This document shows positions 12,495 to 23,445 of a stretch of DNA of 64,000 nt, piece by piece (position 1 is the stretch's first letter; each line of letters starts with the position of its first letter). The DNA lies in the NCBI GenBank assembly GCA_020091685.1, contig CM034599.1, positions 25,853,922 to 25,917,921 of the forward strand, read 5' to 3'. Source of the stretch: Lutjanus erythropterus. Lineage: Eukaryota > Chordata > Actinopteri > Lutjaniformes > Lutjanidae. The notes below the pieces were generated by a model, which worked only from the letters and a program-made list of their open reading frames with translations, did no database searches and had not been told where the DNA came from. The position numbers and the translations under genes are program-made.

Positions 12495-14830
12495 GAGAGG
12501 GAAGAAAGAAAGAATGGAAAGAAGACAGATAGATGGAGAAAGAAAAATGATATGGCTGCTGAATGTGCATGACAAAGAATGCTAATGTGCTTACGATATA
12601 TGTGCTTTTGTTATGCCAAAAACTTAACTTAAACACACTGAAAACCCGAATAAGTCCGCAGAACACATAACAATGAGGCAATCAGTTGCCACAATGCATT
12701 CGAGTTCATAAACTCAAAACTTGGAGGTTATAAGAGCTTGATTATTAGTTGTTATACACACTCTTTATTTATAGTTAAAGCCAACTCATATATTTTCAGT
12801 AAATCTAACTCTGAATTTTTATTCACCCGTCACTGCAATAATTCAACAGAACTGAATAATTTTACATATAAAACCCATTATTTAATATTCAGTAAAGTTC
12901 ATATTAATGGAAAATATGAGTATAATAAACAAAAGAGAGAAAAATCTGGCATTCAAATTTTTTAAGTTGGTAGAACTTCTAAATAAATTCTTTTTAGCAT
13001 TTAGATTTTAACATTTTTGCACTGGAAAAAAATAGGTGTAGCTCCAACCAGTGCATTTCAGGCTTGAATCCGTTTTTTTTTTTTAGCCTATTGTCCAATG
13101 TTTATTTTGACACACTCTCTCTGCTCTGTATCCCACCTTTTGAAAAGAAGGATATCTGATCATTTTCCAGTAAATACAGTTTAATACCGTTCATTACTCC
13201 GTTGCTGATTGGCGTCTCCGGCGTGAATCTAGAGACTTGTGGGTGGCATGTTTAGTTTAGCTGCATATAAAGGTGTGTTGCAGCAATTGAGTGTGCAGGC
13301 TCTACTCGCATTCAGCGAGGCCATGTCCTAATCATTGTCAGATGGTGGACAGAGTCCTTGCGTCTGGAGACATTTACGAGGCCTGCGGCCGCCTGGGGGT
13401 AGAAAGGGGGGGGGGGGTTGGAAATCCACCCAGCGAGGCTGTCCTTTGTTGTCTGAGAACGTGTGAGATGGAAAATAAGGAGCGAATGATGGAGAATTAG
13501 TGGTCAGCCAACAGATTTTATATGACAAACTAATGTTGTGTTGAGGCTCCAGCAATGTTAAAATGTGTTGGATCATTATTTCAGTTGACATAGGTCAGAT
13601 TTTGACTTTTTAGGCTGAGAAAAAGCATTTGTTATTGCACTGTTGCCCAAACCTTCACCATTTACACCAACACTTGAGCTGCAAAGATGTGAGTTTTATT
13701 TTGGTGTAAAATATTTACCCTGAGTGCAGCAACTGGCAAAAATAATTCATTTTCAAGACTGTATATAGTTATGTATAAAGCTGAGGTAGGCAGTTATTTT
13801 TAGTGTAATCTTTGATTGTGGAGTCTTATTCCCAAAATGTCATTGTTTGACGACCTAGTTGTCTCTCTCCAGACAGTCAGAGGAAGTAAGTGTCTGTCCT
13901 GCTGCTCATAGTTCAGGTATAAAATCCCAGCACACTTTGGGGCGTCTCTCCTGGCTGCTGCAGAGCATCACCTGCCCTGCACTCTATTTCTCCGCTCTTC
14001 TCCGCTTCCATCACAGTTTGTTTTGTGGTCTGAGGCGATTTTGACACATATTAAGACTTTGTAAAGTTTACAGCATCTGTGTTGTTGCATTACTCTGCAC
14101 ACAGTGACACAGATACAAATCAAGAGCTGAAACTTGTTTACCAGCCACTCATTTCATCTTCTCTCACCAGTGCATGTTGTCACAAATGTGTCAGTTAATG
14201 TATTTTAAATTCTTCATTGAAATCTTGTCCCTGCACATTTTCCTAACCTTCTTTCTGTTTTATCCTGTTATTATAATGGACTGTGTCTGACTAAAAAGAG
14301 AAAAGACTACTCCACTTAAAGAATCTCAGATGTCTGAATGGTCTCTGACTGATAATTGGATTCTTTGACTTATACATAATATAGATAAAAGTTAAATCAA
14401 ACCATGACCACCCATTTTTGTAACCCACTAACTTACCTGCTTCCAGGTGTAAATAGCTTGACTCATGAATGTCATTTGTCATAAGGTTTGATGTAAAAGA
14501 GTCCAACAAAAGTCAGGTTGGAGTTTAGAAACATGGTGGCCTTTGGTAGAAAATGAGGATTACACTGTTAGTTTCCTCGATCACTAACTCCTGGTCATTC
14601 TTGGCTCATGTAGTGGGAATATTTTCCTTTGCCAGTCATGTTATTGCTCTACAATTGTAAATGTTCTGGTGCCAGGAACTTGACTCAGCTGCATATGTTG
14701 TTTGACATCTTGTCATTTCACAAACTGGCAAAAGAAGAGATTACTGAGCAATGAGGCACACACTCATAAAACAGCAGAACAATCCATTTCAGCAAAGTTT
14801 ATATTGTGTTTTAAGATTTAATAAGCTCAG
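12491..14830. other. Non-coding block with G12 run
   Basis: No gene is supported. A homopolymer of 12 G lies at 13406-13417. A minus-strand donor-like string (rc of CTTACCTG, about 14433) has no paired acceptor. 12730-13020 is markedly AT-rich. Confidence 0.5.
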
Positions 14831-14884
14831 ACTGGCACGGACAAATATGAGGGGCTGTGCTGGGTGGACTTAAACTCGACAGAG
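14831..14884 (+). other. Possible 54-nt micro-exon (weak)
   Basis: An AG (ATAAGCTCAG) at 14829-14830 precedes a 54-nt segment followed by AGAG/GTAGGT. One frame is open through all 18 codons (TGTDKYEGLCWVDLNSTE), and 54 is divisible by three. Against it, the polypyrimidine tract is poor and no flanking exon is seen. I do not recognise the peptide. Confidence 0.12.
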
Positions 14885-15860
14885 GTAGGTGAAGGCTGTC
14901 AAATAAAATATAAATGGAATATTCAACGTGCACCTGGTAAAACAATGAATGCTTTAAAAGATTGACTAAAAATAGCCCGTGTTAAAATACCCACACTGTG
15001 GAGACATTTCCATACCCTTTATTGTACTTCCAAGAAGTGTGAAGAGTTGCATGTTTGAGTAGATTTATGCATCTCAATGTTATTTACGCTACTCTGTTCT
15101 TCTTCCGCTGCCTTTTTTTTCCTGAAACCCTCAACAGTTTACAGTAATCTGCTTACACTGACAAAGTGCACATGATTTATTAAGAAATTTGTTAACTTAC
15201 TTACTTACTGATGCCGTACATTCTGAAATACAGTAAATTATATTTCAGTGTGTTCTGTTGGTCTTCTTCACATCTTTGTTGGCACAGATGCTCCTGTGCC
15301 ATGCAGATCTCCAGAGTAGATTCCAAACCTTTTCCTGACCCTCTGCAAATATATATAATTAAGCAATGAAAACTTGTTTGAGCTGACCCATGGCCAAGGC
15401 CTTCTGCTGCAGGAAATTAAGGATAATCTAGAGGCTGTGGGCGCTCTTTGTTGCCACAAGGCGTTCTCAAGGTGAAGTGGCTCTCCTTCAAGATTGGTTT
15501 TCATCCTGTATGAATTAGTTTAGCGTGTTTCTGCCCTTACTGTGTCCTTCTCATTACCTCTCTATGTTGTTTTCAGTATGCTTGTGTGTCTGCTGTCTGA
15601 TTTTTATTCATCTGTCCATCCATCCATAGCCCCGACAGTCCAAACCATCCATCCCCAAAAGAATTTAACAATCTTTTCCATCACAAATTAAGGAATGTAG
15701 GCGTAGTTATTTTAATTATATGACTAAAACAAACACATCAATTACAAAAGAAAACATTTTCTAGTGTCTGGTCAGGTGGTAACCTACAGTAAATGATGGA
15801 ATAGGTGTTGAATTAGCCTGCCAGAAAATAATAGTAAAGTATGGGCCTGTATGTCTGTAA
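14885..15860. other. Non-coding block, nothing recognised
   Basis: No element end or exon is seen. A short (CATC)n-like stretch lies at about 15608-15655. Confidence 0.5.
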
Positions 15861-16530
15861 CGGTATATTGGGTCCATAAATAAAATAAAATTATGGTGCA
15901 AGGGAGGTAATATAAAAGAGAAAAAACTCAGAATTTCCATGATTAAACTGGTAAATTTATGAGAAGTAAACTCTCAAAAGTCATAAAATTGTGTATAAAA
16001 ACTCAGATTCTTAAAGATTGAAGTCACAAATTTTCAAGGAAAGAAAACTGCTGGATCCTCATCACGCCACAGACTTCACTCCTTGCCATGCAGTGGATGA
16101 CCTAATCAAATTGTACTAATTGAATTTAGCAATGAGAAAATACTTAAGGAGTGATTTAGATGATATTATATCATATTGTGTTCTGTTGCACTACAAATCC
16201 CATTTGAATTGCACATAGAAGTTACCAGCAGTATTCTTGCATTTGTCCATTGTTGTAGTTCCAGATGTACAAAAGCAATGATGTCATCCAGATCAGCCAT
16301 GTTTTTTCCATTAATTGTTAGCTTTTGTGTCTCTGGAACTACAGTGTACTAAAGTTGTATCAAAACCTCAGGAAATATATTTTTTTCTCATAAATGTGTG
16401 GGATTTTTTCCTCGTGAATTTACCACTTTAATCTCAGAGAATATTCAAGTATTTTTCTGGGAATATTACCCCCCATCCCTTGGCTCTGTATTTATTTATT
16501 TTTTTTACCTACATGACCGTAATACACGGT
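15861..16530. mobile_element. Fold-back element with long imperfect inverted arms
   Basis: The left arm (about 15861-15990) and right arm (about 16375-16530) are reverse complements with mismatches and small gaps. Left landmarks in order are ATAAATAAAATAAA, GGGAGGTAATAT, 'agaaaaaactcag', GGTAAATTTATGAGAA. The reverse complement of the right arm gives AAATAAATAAAT, GGGGGGTAATATT, 'agaaaaatactt', GGTAAATTCACGAGGA in the same order. The arms enclose about 385 bp of unrelated sequence. AT-rich arms with the 'gtaaatttatgag' motif occur in fish fold-back or long-TIR MITEs. No coding capacity is seen, and no clear target duplication was found. Confidence 0.7.
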
Positions 16531-18047
16531 TGTGTATGTCTGATTCTGTGGCGTTCCGCATCATTACAGATTTTGCTTTGGTTAAACCAAAATTGTCCCT
16601 GACACATCAGATAAATTAATTTTCAAGAAATACATTCAGGGTAAAATAAATAATACTTGCTAGAAGAATTCTTAATCCATAAATGCAACTATCTAGACAT
16701 AATTATGTGAAATACCATATCAATTTTATAGATTGTTTCTTCTTATTTAAACATTGTATGTTATAAATACATCAGCTTTTAATATATCTAAACATGTCAG
16801 ACAAAACACCACTTCCCATAAAACCAACCTGTTTTGCTTTGGACAGGCTGCTGATTTAGATTAATGGCATTTTTAATTCAAATTTGATCAGTGAAAGGAC
16901 GCGTTTTAAACTTTCACTACACCATATAAACAAATTAATTGGAGTAATGTCTTCCTCTGATTATTGGCCATAATCATATTATTAAGTGCTCATAAACACA
17001 ACTGCTGTTAAGATGCCGAGTGATCTCTAAGAAGTGCTGCAAAAAGCAATGTTCACGAGCAAAGAAAAAAAAATACAGTTTGTTTTGGAGCAGCAGAATT
17101 AGATCTTCCTTGTTTCTGTCTGTCTGCTCTTCTCCACATTCTTGGGGATTTAGTCAGACTGGGGTGCAGGTAGGGAGGGCCTCACATATTGGATGTTGGA
17201 GTAAAGGAGCAGTGATTGGGTCTACTGTGTGGAAGTAATGTCTTGAAACCAAAACAGCCAACCCTTCAAATGTTTATAGATGTCCATTATGAAGGTCCAT
17301 ATTTAATCTAATGTTCAGTTTTAAAAACACACTCGCACCCACATGGGTAAGATTTTCACATTCTTTAGAGACCAACGTCTGACGTAATGTCTGTGGTTAA
17401 AATGGGTCCAAAATTCAGAGAACAACATTAGAGGACAACTTGAATTTCCTCAACTCAAGTTGCACGGTTGGAAAACATTTCACTTTCTCACTGATTTGAG
17501 ACACGAGAGCATGATTCCCCAGAGTTCCTCGGGAGGAGCATGTGATTTAATGCTGGATCCGTCTCGCTCTGGTGTTGAGTCCCTGTTTTTGTTGTTTTTG
17601 TGTAATAAAAGAAGAAAGGAGGAGACAAGAAATGGAGAGATAAAAGGATTGTTGTTGGGGTGCTTCAGGTTTCAACTGTTGTGATCTTCTAAATTTTTAA
17701 GTCCATCCATCAGCCTGATTTTGCAAGTAAAGGCCCTGCGTCACAGCTCATTAACCTGACAGGACACCTGTTTAAAATCCAGCAAGTCTAAGAAGAGTAT
17801 TACCTTTAGTTTTGTCTGAGTATATTTTTATTGTAATAAAAAACAAATGCATCTAAAAGTAAGAAATCTTGCAATATAAGTGCAATCTGTACAATAACTC
17901 ACAGTGTAATACTCTATGCAATAATTCAACTGTAGAGTAGAGGGCATTGTTTTCACTGGTATACATCGTATCCTGATTCACATTAATGTAAATAATTCTT
18001 AAAATTCTTATTCATTATTTTGGACTTCCAATATATCGTGTATTTCA
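16531..18047. other. Non-coding block, nothing recognised
   Basis: AT-rich sequence without supportable exon or element. The open frames at 17020-17238 and 17460-17684 show no family resemblance and no splice context. Confidence 0.5.
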
Positions 18048-18230
18048 TGCATCGTAAAAAAAGTTGAGAAAACTCAAACTTTCAAAGCAAACTACTGTAA
18101 CAGGTTTTTATCAAGTTTTGCCGACCTATAATCTTGTGTTGAGATCTCTTGTTGAAAAGATTAGTAGATGGTTTAAAAACTTGCCTTGAAATTTTGAGTT
18201 TGTTTTTAACTTTTTCGTTTTTACAGTGTA
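18048..18230. mobile_element. CACTG-ended MITE, short copy
   Basis: The right end reads TTTTTACAGTGTA (18218-18230) and the left end reads TGCATCGTAAAAAAAGTTGA, a decayed inverted copy of the same end. The sub-terminal strings 'aaagttgagaaaactcaaa' and 'ttgagtttgtttttaacttttt' are also inverted relative to each other. Its ends match those of 30141-30683. At 183 bp it can only have moved in trans. Confidence 0.65.
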
Positions 18231-19789
18231 TGTGGCAGCTACACATAAAATAAGAATAAGGCACATTTTTACATACTTCTTATGTGTTTATATATTTCTG
18301 TTATACTATTTTGTTATTTTTTATATATATTATAGTAGAATATAATATTGTTTCCCTGGGAATCAAAGTATTTCTGATTCTTGTTCTGAAACAAAACAAG
18401 AAAATAACTTCCAGCTAAAAAGTGTCAACTTTTCTGTGTTGCGTCACCTTTAACCTGGTAAACTACACAGATTGATTTAGCACACAACACATTTCAACCT
18501 CGCAATGTTGAGGTGAAAAAAGGTTCCAGAGCGAACAGGCGGAAAAGATTTGGTAATCTGGCAGGTAAATAGATTTGTTCCTTGTCTTAAGTCTCCAGGT
18601 ACAGCAGGTACATACTGAGGGGTCTATACAGCCAGTAATGAGTCATATCCTTCAAACTGCTGCTCTCTATCTCACACACCTCCTAAAATTCACACCGCAA
18701 TAACCATCACACATACGCACACAAACACACACACACAGGCACAGCTCTAACCTGTTCATGACTCCATACTGTATTCACACCTCTGGGGGGGTGTTTTCTG
18801 GGGAAACACATCATGCCACTCACCAACGTCAGCGCGTCAATCAAACTTTTGCAAACACAGTCAATGTTTTCTCACAGGTGTAGTCAGCGGGGGTGGTCTG
18901 CAGATGCTCTGACTGTGACTGACAGGATGCACTTTTGGCGAGTCCTTCTGCGGACTGTCATCACATAGCAGAATAAATACAGATATTTTCAGTAACAACA
19001 TCTTATAGAGAACTAACAACATAAAGAGAGGATATATGGAAACCGGAGGGACTGGACCTGCGAGCAATGAGGAGTTTGGATTTTTTGAGCTGAGGTTGTA
19101 TGAGCAGAAAGGTGGGAACTTTGGTCCATACAGCTGATCAAAAATCCCACATTATGTCTCTTCTACTCCCAGACAACTTTAAAAAGTCAAAATGCCAGAA
19201 CTCATGGTGCTGTTTGCTGTGATAACAGGGTGTATGGTAACTGCACCACTGCCTTATCCACTTTTAAAAAATGGATAGCGTTATTAAATAAACAGGTTAT
19301 GAAGTTATGAACGGGTTACTTACAGAGTGACCGGGAGGGAGGGGTCCTTTCCGTACTCAGCTGCTCAACATAAAGGCTTACTTACCTGAGCATAATTTGA
19401 ATTTGGACCAGGTACGTTATGTTTATGCTGTGTAGACTGTGTTTTGTGCTGGTTGTCTTGCTAGGCTTGAAATTTATTGTTGGACAGTAGACATTTTTTG
19501 ACTTGTTGGAACAAGAATACGACCTGACACACCCTGAAATAAGACATGTAATTTATATAATTGTACTGACGTAATGGTCATTTTATTGCAAATGCCAAAT
19601 CTTAATAAGAAAGAAAGATCAGGACAGAAAGCTATGAAATAATGATTAAAGTAAAAAAAAAAAAAAAAGAAAAAATACTAAATAAATACATATCCCACCT
19701 TATAAACCAAAAAAGAGATAATGTTTTCAACTCTTCCGCTGTGATGTAACTGACATCATATAATTCAAATATCTTAGACGACTACTTTG
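18231..19789. other. Non-coding block
   Basis: A short (CA)n lies at about 18718-18738 and an A-rich run at 19652-19669. A minus-strand donor-like string at 19383 (rc CTCAG/GTAAGT) has no matching acceptor. No gene is supported. Confidence 0.45.
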
Positions 19790-20137
19790 ACAAACAGCCA
19801 TGCTGCCTCGTAGAACATGGGAGATGTTAGTTTGTCTGTCTTATGCTGTTACTTCAGTGAATTCAGACTCACCTTTGAAAACACTGAAGTCGCAAAATGA
19901 CACAAACACAGTAACCGTTCGTTCTGCAAAGCAAAATTTTTTGTTTTTGCCAAAGGAGTCATAGGTGGCTAAAACACATCGATCCACAGCAATACTTGGC
20001 TTACCTTCCTACACTGGTGCTCCTCCTGCTTTTCCAAACTGGGAGCGTGTTGACTGCCATCTACCGTAGATAATACACTGACTATGGATAAGTATCTCAT
20101 ACAGTCCCATTTCAAATAATCTGAACTATCCCTTTGT
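19790..20137 (-). repeat. Teleost repeat X, copy 1
   Basis: The right edge, CATTTCAAATAATCTGAAC then TATCCCTTT, matches the right edge of 33560-33950 and the reverse complement of the start of the 61194 copy (GAACAGTTTGAATTATTTGA). Further shared landmarks are 'atctcatacag', 'gtgctcctcctgcttttccaaactgg' (interrupted) and 'cttaccttcctacactgg' against the 61194 copy. 'Ggagatg' and 'gaagtc(a/g)ca...aacaca' are shared with the 33560 copy. Function and class are unknown; ends other than the right one are approximate. Confidence 0.7.
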
Positions 20138-22195
20138 GTAAGCAAAAGTTACATTTCAAAAAGTTTGCTTTTTCAGACATAACATCTACCATCTGTGCTG
20201 GAAACACAGTATCTATATTACATCAAAAAGGTTTGAGCAGAGGGTAAAAGTTCAGCTGAGGTCAGGCTACATGCATAATATGCTTGCCTGGATTTTATTG
20301 GAGCTGGCAGGAGTTTACCTAAGAGAATTAAAGCTCCCTGTTTTGTGCTGCTGGCGTCGATATTGCCATTGTCTCATAAATAGACCGTGGGAATGTTTTT
20401 CATTAAGGAATTAAAAAAAAGATGAGCATCCTTGATGCCGTGTTCCACTTCGCATGACTCTTTGAATTTTGAATTGAACTGCGAGTGTGTGTGTGTATGC
20501 GTACGCAGTGCGATTGCAATTTGACGTGCAAGTTAAATGAAGCCTGTCTGTGTACGAGCTCTGTTTTCTAGCTGGATAAAACATAGTGTGGTGCTTGTTA
20601 CAAATGATTAGAGTATCAGTTTGTTTCTCTGCCTCACTGCACTCAGCCTCCCTCCCTCCTCACTGCATCTGTTTCTCTGAAGGTCTTCTTCAACACATTT
20701 TAGTCTTGTTCTTGTTGTTATCATATCTGCACTGAACATATTGTACAGAAAGAACACAGCAGTCGTATAGTGGTAATTGGATTTTCATCTCAGACTTCCT
20801 CTTATCTCTTAATTTTATTTGATTGCTCATAATGTAAAGTGAATAAAGTACATAATCTCCTTTCTAGATTATGATGTATTTTACGTATTTAAACCTGCAG
20901 TACCTTCCTTGGGCCACTGAGGGGCAGAGGAAGCAAGTTATAAACACAACATATAATGACATATAATCACCTTTTAAATTCATATTGCAAACCTTATCAG
21001 CCAACAGTTGCTAATAACAGAGCTGTAATTAATTTAGAGTGTGTCCTCTTGGTTAATATTACTCCTATATTCACTCTCTTTTAGCTCTGGTTTTAGTCTC
21101 TACCAAGTTCAAATGGTTGGCTGTAGTCGCTAACAGTGTCTGTTTGATTCTGAGCAGCTTGCTGTGGTTGAAAACACACTATTGAAGTGGTGACAGTGAA
21201 GGAACAGTAAAGTTGTGGGCCGGGGAGCTACACAGTGAGCTGAAGTTTATTGCAGAGTTCTGTAAAGCTGGTTCACAAACTACCCATTTCACATTGTTAC
21301 TAGGCCACAGCAATATAGGTTAAAAGTCTATCATGATAGATATTATCGATCATGTAGCTTCTGACTGATGACTGCTGTATTACCTGTCTAGGTCAGGAAG
21401 TTATTCCTGCACTTTGTACACAGCACTGTTCAGATAGTTGTCCATCCACCCATTTCTGTGGTCGGGTTTGCGGTGACAGCAGGTCAAGCAAGATGTCCCT
21501 CTACAGCTACATCTGGTCCACCTCAGCTGGTTCCTTTCGACGCAAAGCAGCAGCGGTGTGCGAGTATCTCAGCCCCACCCTCATTCATGGCACAGACACC
21601 AGAGAAAGAAATGTAACCTGCTCACTGTGTGTTTATAGTCCTGACCTCACACCCTATGTGCAGTTATTGGGTGGGGGCTACACACCACTGCCCAAAGGTT
21701 TATGCTGGGAATCTTCCCAAACACAGCAAAAACAGAAAATACAGGCAAAGGGCAGGATCTCTGCAGATACAGACACCTCGACGTACTTCTAGTGAGTCTA
21801 AATGATGATCGACTATGGGCCTCTTTGGCCGCTCTCAATGTGTCATGATTGCATTGATAAAAATAATAATAACAAATAATATTTTATTAGTTTGATTATT
21901 TTGATTCAATTTTATGATTTCCTTAAAATAGTAAGAGGAAAGGTCAAGTGAGGGTGGAAACTTAGTGGAAATTTAGTGGGTATGAAATTTAAAATTAAGT
22001 CACTGTTGAAAAGTCACTGGGTTGAAAATAGTCAGTCTGTTTCAAATGTCAGGGCTTTTTTGATCCTGGTCCATCTCTGTTTTTGTGTGAGTCTGTATAA
22101 AATAACCTGTTTCACATGGTGTGCTACACTGCAGTCTCTCTTTGAGTGCGGCTTTATTTCAGTTTGGATCAATGTTGGTTTAGTTTTTTGATTGG
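20138..22195. other. Non-coding block
   Basis: No gene is supported. The open frame 21493-21792 (+) has neither splice context nor a recognisable motif. Near 21336-21356 the string TCTATCATGATAGATATTAT is partly palindromic, of the kind found in decayed hAT ends. 20320-20480 has mixed composition that might be conserved regulatory DNA, but this is untestable here. Confidence 0.4.
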
Positions 22196-22203
22196 AGTGT
22201 GTG

Positions 22204-22234
<31 letters not shown>

Positions 22235-22252
22235 TTTTGTGTGTGTGTGAGA
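22196..22252. repeat. (TG)n microsatellite with T interruptions
   Basis: TG repeats are broken by TTTT at two places. A second TG-rich patch follows at 22376-22403. Overlapping HT-rich minus-strand frames are artefacts. Confidence 0.9.
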
Positions 22253-22784
22253 GGTTCACATGGGAAAGCCTGGACACTGGGCATCGGGCACACAGCCAGG
22301 TAGACATACAAGTTTTAAAATGATTGCTGCTGAGCATTTTTACAATGTGGGTGGGGTGCATGCGTGTGTTCCCATGTGTCTGTGTGTGTGTTTGTGTGTG
22401 TGAGACCAGCTAACAGAAGTGCCTCAGAGCAGTAATGTGTGAGTGCGCAGGGTAAAAGGCCAGGCTCGCTGAGTGATTGCCGCATTACCCGTAAGTATGA
22501 ATCAATCTTCTGTTCAGACATTTGGCTATTTACAGACTCACATGAATTTGATCATGTGTTTTCTTTTAATGGTTTTCTAAGATTTACTAAAACCTCTATG
22601 GCGGGACTGTTTTACTGGACAACACTGCAGACGGCGGAGGGTGGGTGGCACGTCGGCATTTGGAACAGTCTGAGATTAAAAAAGAAAGAGGTCATGGTGA
22701 ATTTAATATTGGACAGATATTGATCACATTATTACAAATGCTGTGACTTAGGGTAAGTGTGCATGTGAAAGTGCTGATTTCACG

Positions 22785-22860
22785 ATGGTAGTCAGTGGTC
22801 GATGACTATCAGCCATCAGCAATGGACGATAGCATTGTCCATCAGCCCAACCCTATTAGT
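22785..22860 (-). mobile_element. hAT-like element end fragment
   Basis: The segment ends in CATCAGCCCAACCCTAT. Its reverse complement begins ATAGGGTTGGGCTGATGG, a recurrent start in fish hAT-like repeats. The other end was not found. Confidence 0.4.
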
Positions 22861-23079
22861 CAATTCTGCTGCTTCTCTTAATTTTAGCTTCTTCACACAC
22901 AGATCTCATTGATTGGTCAGCACCAAACATGCAAAATTAATTTAACGAATTTCATAAATTGCATGTTTTGCTCTTTTTCTTCATTGCGCTTAAAATGTGA
23001 CATGACAGTGCTGCTGAGACGTCTCAGTCATTTTCTAGCTGTGGTTCACGTGACATATCCCGTTTCAATTTTTTCCCCC

Positions 23080-23165
23080 CTGACATCCGATCCAGTGATT
23101 TTGACCCACATCGGACCAATACCAATACTGAATATCGAATTGGCCCATTGTAATGATACGAGTGA
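23080..23165. mobile_element. Decayed hAT-like repeat fragment
   Basis: 'Ccgatccagtgattttgaccc', 'atcggaccaataccaatact' and 'aatatcgaattggccc' together (with mutations) resemble the CGATAC/ATCGGCC-rich terminal zone of teleost hAT families. Neither end is clear. Confidence 0.35.
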
Positions 23166-23330
23166 TGTAGAGATTTTTATGTGAAAAGACATTAGAGGTA
23201 GGCTTAATATTTATACAAGGCTTACAAAATACAAGACCATATGGAGAATGATTTTATATTGTTGATTCTTGACTTTACATTAAGCTGCTTTTTATAGTGC
23301 AAGCCTGAAATGTATCTATGAGTGCTTGAG

Positions 23331-23352
23331 TGTGTGTGTGTGTGTGTGTGGG
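23331..23352. repeat. (TG)n microsatellite
   Basis: About 11 TG units directly left of the hAT-like fragment at 23360. Confidence 0.9.
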
Positions 23353-23359
23353 TTTATGT

Positions 23360-23445
23360 TAGAGCCAGACAGATACATCAGTCAGCCAATACTATCAGCT
23401 GATATTGGCCTATCATAGCTATATTCACTTATATCGGTATCTGCA
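23360..23445 (+). mobile_element. hAT-like element 5' fragment (TAGGGCTGACCGATA family)
   Basis: The start TAGAGCCAGACAGATACATC is followed by GTCAGCCAATACTATCAGC and TGATATTGGCCTATC. With substitutions this matches the fish consensus that begins TAGGGCTGACCGATA and contains GGCCGATATTGGC. Related fragments are at 28665 and 55838. No matching right end is found. Confidence 0.5.

Noticed and set aside
12366..12681. Minus-strand frames with TH repeats
   Set aside because: Direct translation of a (TG)n tract.
14425..14470. Minus-strand donor-like sequence (rc GGAAGCAG/GTAAGT)
   Set aside because: No acceptor with a pyrimidine tract on the minus strand within a plausible exon length.
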